Source: Ceratodon purpureus (taxonomy: Eukaryota; Streptophyta; Bryopsida; Pseudoditrichales; Ditrichaceae). From it: a DNA stretch of 64,000 nt. Location of the stretch: positions 7,479,243 through 7,543,242 of the forward strand of contig CM026425.1 of the NCBI GenBank assembly GCA_014871385.1, in the 5' to 3' direction. The stretch's first letter is position 1, and each line of letters starts with the position of its first letter. Both the position numbers and the translations under genes were made by a program. A model generated the notes under the pieces. That model saw only the letters and a list, made by a program, of their open reading frames with translations, did not search any database and was not told where the DNA came from. Below, in pieces: positions 10,879-21,800 of the stretch.

Positions 10879-13800
10879 ATGGCGATGGCGGTCGACGGGA
10901 GCCACGCGCACTCGAGCATGACGTTGGGGAGCAGCCAGGCATCGGAGAATGCGTGGTCGAGCACGGCGTGGGAGCAGCAGAGCGGGCTGGCGGACTCGCT
11001 GTCGATGTCGATGGAGGGCAGCGGCGGGGGCGAGTACGGCGGGGGCGGGAGGATGGAGTGGGAGCTGAAGGCGAACTCGTGGGAGTGGGAGAATCTGACG
11101 ATGGTGTACCCGCGGCAGGGCGAGGGGCAGCAGCGGCTACCGAGCGCGGAGTGGGGGAGCGCGGGGTGCAGCGCGGTGACGCTGGCGACGTCGGCCGGGG
11201 GCGGGTCGGGGACGGACGATGTGTCCATCGGGCTGGCGTCGGGGAGCAGCACGCCATCAGGGACGTCGGTGTCGTCGGGCATCCCCGGCGTGGGCGCCGG
11301 CAGGGGCAGCAGCAGCAGCGGGGGCGAGCCCGGCGCGCTGGTGAAGAACGAGCCGGACGAGCAGACAGCGATGGGCACGCCGGCGACGCTGGGCAACGGG
11401 ACGAACGGGCTGTTCTTCAACCTGGGGGGAGGCCGGTCGCGAGGGAGCGCGGAGGCGTCGCCGGAGCGGGACGAGAGCGGGAGGCGGAGTGGTGGGCAGA
11501 GCAATGGCAGCATTGTGATGAGCGGCGGAGGCGATTCGCTGAACATCGGGCTGAAGCTGGGGCGGCGCACGTACTTCAAGGACTGCGCGGCAGGAGGGCA
11601 GGGGCAAGGGCAGGCGAAGAGCGGCAGTCCGGCAGGCAGCGCGGGCGCACCTCCGGCGAAGAAGCCGCGCGTGATGTCGACGAGCACGCAGGTGGCGCGG
11701 TGTCAGGTGGAGGGGTGCAAGGCGGATCTGAGCGGGTGCAAGGACTATCACAAGCGCCACAAGGTGTGCGAGATGCACTCGAAGGCGCCGAAGGCAATCG
11801 CAGGGGGAATAGAGCAGCGCTTCTGCCAGCAATGTTCGAGGTGATTGGCTGTGATAAACTGTGTGATGTGGTTTTGCTGGAGTGGGAGTGTTCTGGAGTT
11901 GTAGATGCCGAATGGGCATGGTGTGTGGATGCTGTGTATCTGTCGGTGTGGCCTGCTCTGCGGGACGATCGTTCGTGAGTCGGGACCGGACAGCTGGTTC
12001 TGTGGAGAGATTGCTGTGGTGCCGATGAGCATATGGTGTTCGTGTACTGTAATGTGTCCCGTGGGAGCTGTAGGTTGAGCAATGCACTGGTGAGGCTTGA
12101 CCTTGTTGAGGCTAGGTTTCCTCATCAGATCGTCGAGGTCCCTTGGTGTTGAAATGGCACTCACTCATGGAGTCATGGATGGGTGCTGCAGGTTTCACGT
12201 ACTTTCTGAGTTCGACGAAGGGAAGCGCAGCTGTCGCAGACGGCTGGCAGGTCACAACGAGCGGCGGAGGAAGCCGCATCCAGAGACGCATTCCGTGTTC
12301 GGTCTGCGGAACTCGTCCTCGTTGTACGGTGACACATCCAGACTGGGGTTCGACTCGGCGCCGTTTTACTTTCTAGGTGAGCTGCGCGCACCGGCCATGG
12401 TTGGGCAGATGGATGTGGTCAAGTTACATGGTGTGAGTGGAAGGCCGGTGTTTTGAAATGTCGGAGTCTGACAGAATTGCTAAAAGTGTCTGTTGGGGTG
12501 AGGGGGAGGCCATGTTTTTGAGCATTCCTTGTGTGCAAGTCTGATTGTGCTCGCCGACCGGCCGGTCCCGTATCCAATTTGTTTGGGAAAGGGAAGTGTA
12601 GTTGAGCTCACTGGGCCTTGAGCGTTTAGGGTCGGGATTGTTGGCTATGGTTAGTTTGCTATTGTTCTGAGGTTTTTGGATCATATTGATTCTGGCCAAC
12701 GAGATCCGGTTTTGCTCGATGGGTGGTCTGTGTATGGTCTCGCGAGATGTTGGTTGAAATGTGTGAGGCATGGCTTTTGAGCTCTTCGACTAGGACCGGA
12801 AAGCTCCAGGTCCTCGGTTGTGATTGTTTGGTGTACTTCCTGTGGCCATATGCTTTCTAACTTGGTTGTGCATTGTGATCCCCGCAGACAGCAAACGGCC
12901 AAGCTACTTGCATCGTCAGAGGGGATCCTCTCTGGACGATGAACTGAGCGCTTACTCCGATGTGAAGCGGACGAGCCCCTGGTCGACCTCCATGAGGAGG
13001 GACGACGGCAATCTGGCATATCAGCTTCAGGTATCTGTCCTGACATGTAGCGGTGGAGAGAGTGGTGGTCATGCGTTTACTCAGTGCAGTGTCAGTCGGG
13101 TCAGTGCAGAAGGAGTTTGATTTGTTGCTGTAGTTGTGGAGGGGCCATGTCGATGGGTGAATGTGAGAAACTGATGGGTTGGTGATGGCAAATGACAGGC
13201 TGCTAGCACAGAGAGACAGTCAATCTTCTCGACAATATCCCGGCCGACGGCGGACCGGCTTCTGATGCTTCTGCAGAATCCGAAGACGCAGATGCCGGCT
13301 CCGAGCACGTCGACGGGTATGAATCTGGGTGGTCATCAGTACCCGGAGGGACCCTTGGGTCCACTCGGCCAGGGTCTATCACTGTCCTCCACGGGAGGGG
13401 TCGTGGGCAGCCTGGAGCAGAGCCGTCTGGGCTCGTGCTCGCAAGCCCTGTCCAGCGTGTCTGGAATGATGGACTCTGGCCGTGCTCTCTCTCTTCTGTC
13501 ATCGCAGTCGTGGGCCTCTCGCCCACTCCCAGGCGCTCCGCCTCCGGTGTCCGTGGGCCTGTCGAAGGCCGCGGACTCGACGCTGGAGCAGTTGGTGGCC
13601 AGCAGCAATGATAGCAGCAGCCGAGGATCTCGGTTCGCTAATCAGGTGCAACTCCCGACGCTGGGAGGGTCATCAACGACGAGCGCCCAGCCGCAATTCG
13701 ACGCACAGTTCTCGGTCCAATCGGGGGCCGGTCTTGACTCTGTGGCGCTGAATTGTGGGCTGACTGCCACTGGTAACGGGACTCATCAACGCCAAGGTTG

Positions 13801-14044
13801 CAGCAACGGCAACGTGTTGGGCGGGTTAGGAAGGTACGAAGAGCCGAACTCGATCCAGGAGCAGCTGGAAGCCCTGAGGTCGGGGTTCGGCGGGTCTCAC
13901 GAAGGTCGGCCGACGATCGATCTGATGCAGATGCCTGCGGTCGGGGCGCATCATGGTGCCCAGAGCAACGGAGTGCATTCTGGGCAGTACGGCGGGTTCA
14001 GCTCTATGCGTCCGTTCGAGTCGTCGATCTTCACGAGTCAGTGA
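10879..14044 (+). CDS. SBP-box (SPL) transcription factor, miR156-type clade (SPL gene 1)
   Basis: Coding exons 10879-11840, 12192-12376, 12888-13030 and 13199-14044 give 711 codons plus TGA. All three introns are GT-AG and the phases match. The ATG at 10879 has purine at -3 and G at +4. SBP domain at residues 274-349: zinc finger 1 uses C275, C280, C297 and H300; finger 2 uses C316, C319, H323 and C335; the basic KR...RRRK nuclear signal spans 332-348. The SBP domain binds GTAC-core DNA. The first intron splits the codon after CQQCSR, the usual SBP-gene position. Conserved extras are MEWELK...WEWENL (59-73), LKLGRRTYF (225-233), LSLSSTGG (490-497), ALSLLSSQ (526-533, encoded by the miRNA site) and TIDLMQM (about 669). 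These point to the SPL9/15-like, miRNA-controlled group that drives phase change and reproductive timing. The N-terminal half is rich in Gly and Ser. It is convergent with SPL gene 2. Confidence 0.95.
13482..13501 (+). promoter_or_regulatory. miR156 target site, overlapping a miR529-type site, in exon 4 of SPL gene 1
   Basis: The 20 bases GTGCTCTCTCTCTTCTGTCA are identical to the usual miR156 target sequence of plant SPL genes, and they encode part of ALSLLSSQ. Bases 13477-13497 also match the complement of miR529 at about 19 of 21 positions, the two differences lying at 13477 and 13481. The site is in the last coding exon, as is typical. Expected effect: AGO1-mediated cleavage or translational block, restricting this SPL to late stages. 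Confidence 0.92.
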
Positions 14045-15681
14045 AGCTAGGCTTTGTGGCGTTCCGTGGTCGGAACGTGGAATGTGATATAATTTGGTCA
14101 GGATGGAGTGATGGTGGTGGGTTCTCGTGTTGGTTTAGATGGGAACCCAGGGTGTAGGAGTAGTTTTTGCATCACTGGATGGCAGTGGTGCGGATGTAGA
14201 ATCCGGTGTAAGTATTTCTGGGATACTGGAGAGCACTTTTGGGTTAGTCAGAGGCTGCCTGTGCGGAGGTGGTAGTGGCTAGACGTCGGGTTAATTTTTG
14301 AGGCTGCTATGTCGTTTTTGTGATATGATTAATCGAACTTGAGTCGCTCCGGGCGGTGCAGGCGGTGCGATAGGAGTATACAGAACTCTGTTGGGCCGAT
14401 GGGTTCAGAAAATATTGTGTGTTTATGATTGAAATTGTGCATTTGTATTCAGCGATTCTGGTTCCTGCTCTATCAAATTTTTGGATATGAAAAGAAATGT
14501 TATTGTTGGCAATATGGCTGGGTGCAGTTGAAGTATGTCTGGTTTGCTTTCGATGGATTCGGGTCGAGCTGATACTCTTGGTACTGTTTAGTTTTGTTCT
14601 GAATTGGCAGCGTAATGTGTTTGTTCACCTGTGGTAGGTTGTTTTCTGTCGTCCGGTTTCGTAACGCTTGTATTCTATGTGGTTTTGGTTATTTGAGTCA
14701 TAGTTCTGCTGGTTAGCCCGTATTCTTGAAAACTTCGCTGCTGGTTGACTCTTAGTTGGTATTCAGTCACATGTGCGATTGTTACAGCTGGTTTTCAATC
14801 TGGTACTTGAATTGTGATGCTGGAGCAGCTGGAATGCTCTCTATTTGGAAAACGCGGTGGCTTGAAGCTGGCCAATTAAATTGTGCACTGTCCCATCAAT
14901 GCAACCATCACCAGTCAGCAGGTTATCGTGGTCATCAGTGGACAGTAAAGCACAATTAGGTGGATACCTCGCATACGTAGCCATCCCAACTGATTTGATT
15001 TTAGTCTTGATTTTGCATGAGATTTTAATATCTTCCATCCATTTGTTATCACCGTCATGGGTTTAGTTTGTGGAGTAAACATTGGCTTTGCTTAGAATCT
15101 CGACCTTGATGTGCCTGTAAATTTACCTCCCGAAAGAAGTTGACAATCTTGTGTCAAGTCCCAACCGAAGACGACCCGTTTGAACAAACTGTACTGGACC
15201 TGTACTACCAGAATCTTGGCATCAACTAGGTGGAAGCATTTTCAGCATTGCTAGCTCCTAATTACACACCAGTGGAGACTGCAGTGGGGTCCCTCTTAAG
15301 TTTCAACTCCGTGTTTCCTGCTAATCTACCACCATGGTCCATGGCTGCTCACCAGGAAAGAAACGTACAGAAGGGGCTGGACTTGTGCTGTGATTTGGGA
15401 GCAAGCTGAACAGACGTACGCCAGAACCTTCGTGCAACAAGACCAATGTCCCCGAGCTCCGGAATGGGAAATTGGAATGATCTCTCACTTCCCACTTGGG
15501 TAATCCGGTACTACATCGTTATGAAAGCACTTGCTAATTAAGATTATCCTTTTGTGTACTTCGTGTCGATGTCGAGATGGGGTACGGAGCCTCTCACGGG
15601 CCCTCTCACAGGACATGCATCTCGGATTTGCTTCCAGAGATATGTGAAGCATGTCTGGTCAGCTCGCCATTAATTTGTGCT
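14045..15681. other. 3' flank of SPL gene 1, no further gene seen
   Basis: This must contain the 3' UTR and polyadenylation site of SPL gene 1. T/G-rich stretches between about 14300 and 14700 are compatible with plant near-upstream elements, but I cannot place the cleavage site. The rest up to the LINE insertion shows no supportable open frame. Confidence 0.5.
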
Positions 15682-15691
15682 TTTTTTTTTT
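15671..15691. repeat. Target-site duplication of the LINE, left copy
   Basis: TAATTTGTGC followed by at least 11 T. The same string recurs at 16165-16185 on the other side of the LINE fragment. The exact length is blurred because the duplication merges into the poly(T) tail. Confidence 0.75.
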
Positions 15692-16164
15692 TTTTTTTTT
15701 TTTTGAAGCAAAGGAATTCCATTGCAGAGAAATAGATTACAAGTCAAGGTCCTCAATCTGGTCCTCTTGCCTAGGAGGCATTGGTCGATGGGAAATGTGG
15801 CTGGCGGGTGCAGGTTCCTGGTCCCCTTGAGTAACCAGTGAATGATCAGAAAGGCCACCGTCCAGACCTTCTTGGATTGGGGACATTTGTAAAACCGGTG
15901 AGAGTAATTCTCAACACAGGGAGTAACACAGAGGGGGCATTGGGAATCAGCAAGAGGTTTAAACTTGCTTCTCCACGAGTTGGTTGCTATAGCTTAGTGA
16001 CACAACGACCATAAGAAGCCAGCCTCCTTTTGAGATCTGTTTTTCCAAATCTTCTTCCAACCTATCTCGAAGTTGATGGTTAGTTCCTGGCGCCACTTCT
16101 CGGAAATCGGAGTCTTGAGCTGGGCGCGGTCTGTTAAAATCTCTTTGCCCGCTTTGACGCTGTA
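15682..16164 (-). mobile_element. 5'-truncated LINE (non-LTR retrotransposon), 3' end with zf-RVT region and poly(A)
   Basis: On the minus strand the sequence encodes the C-terminal zinc-binding (zf-RVT) region of plant LINE ORF2: WKKIWKN...FLWSLCH, then AIATNSWRSK, CPLC, CVENYSHRFYKCP and KKVW. One in-frame TAA interrupts it after FLWSLCH. It ends in a poly(A) tail, seen as a run of 24 T at 15681-15704 on the plus strand. The same sequence TAATTTGTGC plus T-run occurs at 15671 onward and at 16165-16185, a target-site duplication of about 20 bp. This is the signature of target-primed insertion, with only about the last 480 bp inserted. It lies between the two convergent SPL genes. Confidence 0.85.
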
Positions 16165-16185
16165 TAATTTGTGCTTTTTTTTTTT
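16165..16185. repeat. Target-site duplication of the LINE, right copy
   Basis: TAATTTGTGC followed by 11 T, matching 15671-15691. Together they bracket the LINE fragment. Confidence 0.75.
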
Positions 16186-17520
16186 CCAACAGGTGGTGGA
16201 AATTAGGGAAGCTGACAAAGAACTCTATTGACTTTTAAGTGGACAACAACGTGATGAGAGCTAATTGGTGAATGATTTTATTCTAATTTATCCATAATGT
16301 CACCCACACACCAATGTCCACCATCTCATGGAATCCAATTGCATCTGGAATAGTTTGTTGTGTTTCTTCTATAATGGATAGTCACATTTTAAAGGTCTCC
16401 TTCCATGTGAGGATTGGTTGGGTGCAAGGCAGGAGAAGACAAGAAACGAGGTTTCAACAGTCTCTGATACTCCACCCATTTGGATGGAAATAAAAATTTA
16501 CTAGGAATGCATCCATAATCCACCAAAATGGTGGAGCTCCCTTCTGCTGCAGATCGATACCAATCATCCATCCAACATGGAAGCCTACCCTAAGAAAGGT
16601 GAATTAGAAAAGAAAGCTGGTTTGAGAAGCATAGTTTAATCTTTTAAAAAATAATATCCTTGGTGGCTGAATGCAAGGTCAAAGATGACTTAATTTTATT
16701 TGACTTGTTAGAGTGAAGGTAGCTATGAGGTAAAAAACATGTTTTGCGAAGAAAATTCATCTCAAATGTAGAATAATGTTGAAAGGAAATAATTTGTTAC
16801 ATTAAATCTAGTATAAGTGCGAGGACTTAGAGACGAGGACTTAGAGACATCACATTCAACATTTCTAGGCAAAGAAAATATTCATATAAAATTCACCCAC
16901 AACAACATGCACAAAGGACCATAATTTCTAAATTTTCTTTAGGCTATTTGTAAATAAAGGTCTAATTTGTAAAGTGCTTAAAATCATTTCTTTATGTATG
17001 ACATAAGTGCTCCTCCAATTTTTGACACCCCTAGGGGCCTAGTCCTTATTTTAGATAAAGTGTAAAAAATTGCACTGAAGCCTACCCTACACTACCCACC
17101 TGAAAATGGCTAAGTACATGCATGTGATTAATTCAATACTACTCTTGTTCTTGGTACTGTAGGTTACTAGCACCTTAGGCAAAAAATAATTATTTTGAAG
17201 TCTGCCTAAATTTTCTAGAAATTCTTGACTCTATCTACCCAACTTTGAGATATTATTATCCAACTTTGAGATAGTTACCATGCTAGTAACCTATGGTACC
17301 AAGAACAAGAGAATCATGGTTACCAATTACAATTAACTGGTAACATCACTTACACCAGATTGTGAACCAACAAACACAATTCACCTACACTCAGTTTGTT
17401 TTGTGTTGTTTGAACAATGTTGCACAGCTGTAGAGTTGGTTCTTAACTAAAGCCTTCATACGTCTTGGCAAATTACATGCATACCAATATTCATACAAAC
17501 GGAACGATGTTACTTTCAAA

Positions 17521-17521
<1 letters not shown>
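16186..17521. other. Intergenic AT-rich stretch between the SPL genes
   Basis: No gene seen. The string CTTGTTCTTGGTACTGTAGGTTACTAG near 17142-17170 reappears inverted near 17281-17311 (CATGCTAGTAACCTATGGTACCAAGAACAAG), giving an imperfect inverted repeat about 170 bp across, with TATCCAACTTTGAGATA in its interior. This could be a small MITE. Confidence 0.4.
17142..17311. mobile_element. Imperfect inverted-repeat element, possible small MITE
   Basis: The left arm (about 17142-17170) and right arm (about 17281-17311) are near reverse complements built around CTTGTTCTTGGTACTR(T)AGGTTACTAG. The interior is AT-rich. Length and foldback form suggest a short non-autonomous DNA transposon. No target duplication was confirmed. 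Confidence 0.45.

Positions 17522-17567
<46 letters not shown>
17522..17567. repeat. Poly(A) run of 46 bases
   Basis: Uninterrupted A tract preceded by C and followed by CAG. It could be the tail of a plus-strand retroposed sequence, but nothing upstream is recognisable as a LINE or SINE body. Confidence 0.9.
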
Positions 17568-17568
<1 letters not shown>

Positions 17569-18849
17569 AGTTTAACATAAATACACTGTTCAAGAAAACT
17601 TATATGAATCTGATACTCTTATAAAGCAATTGCATGATATAATGGTCATAGACAGACTTCATAGCTTAGATAGGTCACATCATAGGTTCGTATACAATAC
17701 TTTTCATTCAAACCCATTCATGATCGTCACCCGACACTGTAGTTAATACTGCCGTTCATATGTGACCCAAAAAGAAAAGAAATCAGAATAATATAAACCG
17801 AGGAAATAAGTTAGTTAGATTCGAGTTGAAAGAGACCACCACGAATTTCTTGTCTGGAGGCTCACGAGCTATCGTCTAGCCCTGTATCTCACCCTGTCCA
17901 GAACTCTTTCAAAGTGCATATACGTAGTAAAACTTCTGGCAAGAGAAGTCTATGTTGAAACAACTCTGCAGTCCCAGCTAGACAGCAAACGTAATTCAAG
18001 GAAGGACAGTCCCAAAATCTCCTCCCCTAAATAATGTGTACATGATGTGGCAACCAGACGAAACGCCCAAAACAGAGAGCTGCCACGGTCCGCAACCCTC
18101 GTGCATTACTGCCAGCATAAGTACATCATTTGCAAAAATGTTGCAAGTCTATCAGAGTTGCAGGTAATTTGAGGAAAGTGGATCACTTGAGTTGAAAACT
18201 TAGAGGCTGCAGTCACGCCATGGTCTCATATGAAAAATTCCCGGATCTGCAACCCCCATTCAACGCAATAATTATCAATAACCGAGTCCTAAGATCACTG
18301 CAAACCATATCGAATTTTGGATATAACTGCGCATTATGGAGTGCTTCATCAAGAGATTCCAACTCCGCAGCAAGGAAGCTCTTCACCTCAGCGTGAAAGA
18401 ATAATTCTTTAAACAAGCCTCATGTACTATCCAAACCTTCACCGCTGGCCCACTAGGACTAAAGGGACACCACGACGTCCGAAAACAGCATTTCATCGTT
18501 GAACATGGTTTTCATGAATTTACGCATCAGAATTGATATGACCGCTCGTTCAATGTTGTTAGCAGATATTACATCTAAACCTGATCTGGGGCATAAATTA
18601 TGAATCATAAACAGTATCCACTCAGCAAATCCTCGGCGTGGCTGCACATCCATACGGCCTTAACCCGCAGTTTTCAACGCAATGCTTTAGTGCTCTATGA
18701 ACGAGGTAAGAGAGATATCCCCTCCTTAGACACTTGTATTATGCAGTGCCCCAACGGACCCAGGTGATGCAGCCAAACAGATCACAGAAACGCTAAAATC
18801 ATGTATTTACCAGGCGCAAAACATTCAGGAATATGTGCGGTTTTTAAGC
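17568..18849 (-). other. 3' flank and probable 3' UTR of SPL gene 2
   Basis: Mid-GC, non-repetitive sequence just downstream of the SPL gene 2 stop codon (minus strand). Short open stretches at 18213-18416 and 18459-18653 (minus) have no recognisable domain and no splice path into the SPL frame, so I treat them as untranslated sequence. The polyadenylation site could not be fixed. Confidence 0.45.
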
Positions 18850-21800
18850 TTACAAGAGATTGTGATGTGAGTCATAAATGGCAGCTGACGAGCCACCGCC
18901 ATATGGTCGCATTGCCTGTAGCTCGGGATATTTCATGTCGGGGCTATCCACCGTGCTTCCAGCGCCACGACTGTTGTCGCCCCCTGAATCAGCCCCGCTG
19001 TTGTGCTGCTGTATGAATTCCATCGCCGCATGTCCCCCTTGTTCAACACTTTGGTTGCTAACCCCATCACCGGGATTTCCACCACCCTGATTGGGTGATG
19101 AGTCGATCAACGACATGATTTGCTGCCCGGACTCTAGCTGCCCATTTACGCTCATATGATTCATCGAGGACGTCCCAAAATGGTTGGAACCTGAACGTGG
19201 GGTCTGCCCACCCGCCGCCATACCACCAAGCATCCAGTCAGGGCTGGCTATATCGCGAGCTATCAGATTCTGACTCGATGGAGAGTAGGCCTGTACATCG
19301 TGCTCCTGCAATGTTTCAGATTATTAATTGCGCTAAGCATTGCATCTAGAAAACGTCACAAACGTCATTGCACATATTGACGCCTCGCGGATTTCTAATC
19401 ATCACATTGACTCCGTTAGAACAATCAATACTGTACAAGATACTAATCAACAAAAAGACACAAGAGGAGGGCCAAATTACTTCCAGACTCGTACATCTGA
19501 CTTCATTGGATGGACGACGGTGACAATACCTGGGAATTCGAGGAGTTCGCTGAGGCTGAATTCGTGATACCGGACTTCGAATCCGTGGACATAAGGTGCT
19601 GAAGATTCATGGCACTTTGTCTGCCCACCACTTGGGTCAAGTCCGATCTCGAAGTCAAAGGCCTCATCCAAGGAGCGGCAGGAGGATCCATTCCACTGTA
19701 AGTCTGACCAGACATGGTCTGGCTACGTCCTCCGCCATGATGACTCAACTGACCTCCCAGGGAAGAGAGAGACAGGTTGGGTCCGCTCTGGCCGGGACTA
19801 ACTGCCTGCTCAAATCAATCAGCACGCTATTTAATCATAGTTACACTTTAATTAAATCGACCCACGAGCACCTCTGCAGCAGGCCGCGACGCGGAACCCA
19901 TGGTAATGGCAGAACATTTTATGCACACAGATGCCTAGACAAATATGCTTAATACTAACTTCTTACTGTTTGTGTTCACAGAAATCAAAACTTGAGGTAA
20001 ACACACAGGGAGCCGTGGCTAATGCCAAAGTTTCATATTTAATGCACGACTCAAGCGGTACTTATGACCTCAAATTTCTTATGAGCAGTGTCGGAGTACT
20101 GTCAACACCTGTGTTGACATGTGATATACACGATGCCGGAATTTTAAATTCCGTGGTCTGCAAAAGGACGCCTAGAATATTATCTTCTATCCCATATTTC
20201 AATGTCGTACCTGCACTGCCTGAAGATGTTGATACACGGAATGGTCTTGCCCGTGACTGCCATTGCTTCCCATCATTCCCATCTGCCGCTTGGGATTATG
20301 GATCATCAAGGGGGACGTTGACATGGCGGAGAGCAACGCTTGTGCATCCGATCCCGTCAGAGCTTGAGAGTTTATCATTCCAGAATGAGAAGACGGGTGC
20401 TGGTCATCGCTAAGTCCTCTCCCGTATCCCTGACCAGAAGATCGCAACTGCAGGTTATTGCCTACAGAGCCAGGCTTCTCGTCGGAGTCTTCCAGGGAAA
20501 CGGAGCTCGGTGAGCTTCTACTCTTGAGCGGCATGAGCATCGATTTGGAGTCTGCATCTTAAACCCAATGAGGTCAGAGGTTGGTTAATTTGTTTCCAAA
20601 ACGGCTGAAATAGCTTACCTGCTGAATTTAACTTCATTAAAGGTTACTTGAATCTTGCGAATGTACCACCAAAGGAATGTTCAACTTAAACTATATCACA
20701 TTGACTTGCTTGATTGGTCTTGCTTGACCATCTGAAACTGAACTTGTGGAAAATATCTTGTCTAAGATATGCTTGTGATGATCGTTTTGATGTGCGACCT
20801 ATTAATTCTTTTCAAGTTACAAAATTTTCATTCCGAAATTTGTTCACTTGCGTTATTATGTAGACTTAAAAATGAAGTCCTATGTTTTTGTGGCCGATCT
20901 TTTCCATTACTTACTGTCTTGAGGGGTCAGATGGTGCCGAATGGAGGGGCGGATTATTCCGGTGCCAACGAGATCATGGCTTGTGAAAACAGCATGTCTG
21001 TGATTGGGCAGTTTGAAATTTTAGCTTGCTAACCGCATAATTAGGAATGTTATGTTTTTCCTTTTTTCTTTCTTCTTCTTTATTGTTTTTTAAAAGAAAA
21101 TTTATTTGCGGCTAGCATCACACTAAGTCCTCACGGAAACAGCCCAATATTTAACGCTTCTGGCAACTAGGCCTAACTGTAGTTTCTTCTAGTCTTGAAT
21201 TACACCATGAGCATATGTACTTTGTCATATATACATTGCACAAGCGACTGTAAGCATACCTAATGGATCGTCGTCTCCGTTTTTAATCCCAATAGACTCA
21301 GCCGTCGCTCCTCCAGACGTTGATGCATTAGGTTGTGGCTTCCGTCGCCGCCTGTTGTGATCTGCCAAACGCTTTCTACAACTTCTCTTTCCATCATCAA
21401 ATTCACCTAGACAATGAAATCTGGGAAACACAAAAAACAGTGTCAGATAACATTTTAAAAGTGAAAAATGACAAAAACATGTATTCTTAAATTACAGCAT
21501 TATTAAAAAATTATATGTTCACCGCTAAATACATAGGTGATCTAAGTTGTTTAAGCCACATTCCAAAACCAGGACTCAAATCAGCCAAAACGATGATCGT
21601 GACCAGAGTGGCAGATCCACAATGTTCAAACAATATTCAAGTACAAAAAAGCATGCTGCATATCCACTATCAAGGTAATTACCAGAATTAATATTCACTC
21701 TATGCTCAAGGAATTTATTTTGCGTGAAATCTTGAAAGTAAAAATAGACAAACCTGCTACATTGCTGGCAAAACCTCTGAGTCTGGCCACCGGCAACAAC

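Noticed and set aside
10833-12087. Long minus-strand open frames (276 and 284 codons) under SPL gene 1 exon 1
   Set aside because: They are antisense shadows of a GC-rich coding exon: Pro/Arg/Ala-rich, no domain, and the plus strand carries a certain SPL protein.
18213-18653. Two short minus-strand frames downstream of the SPL gene 2 stop
   Set aside because: They have no domain, and the SPL frame already ends with a TAA in a well-supported last exon. More likely 3' UTR.
20300-20345. Possible miR156 site in SPL gene 2 at QALLSAMST
   Set aside because: Only about half of the 20 positions match the consensus, with a block of mismatches in the centre. SPL8-type genes are normally untargeted.
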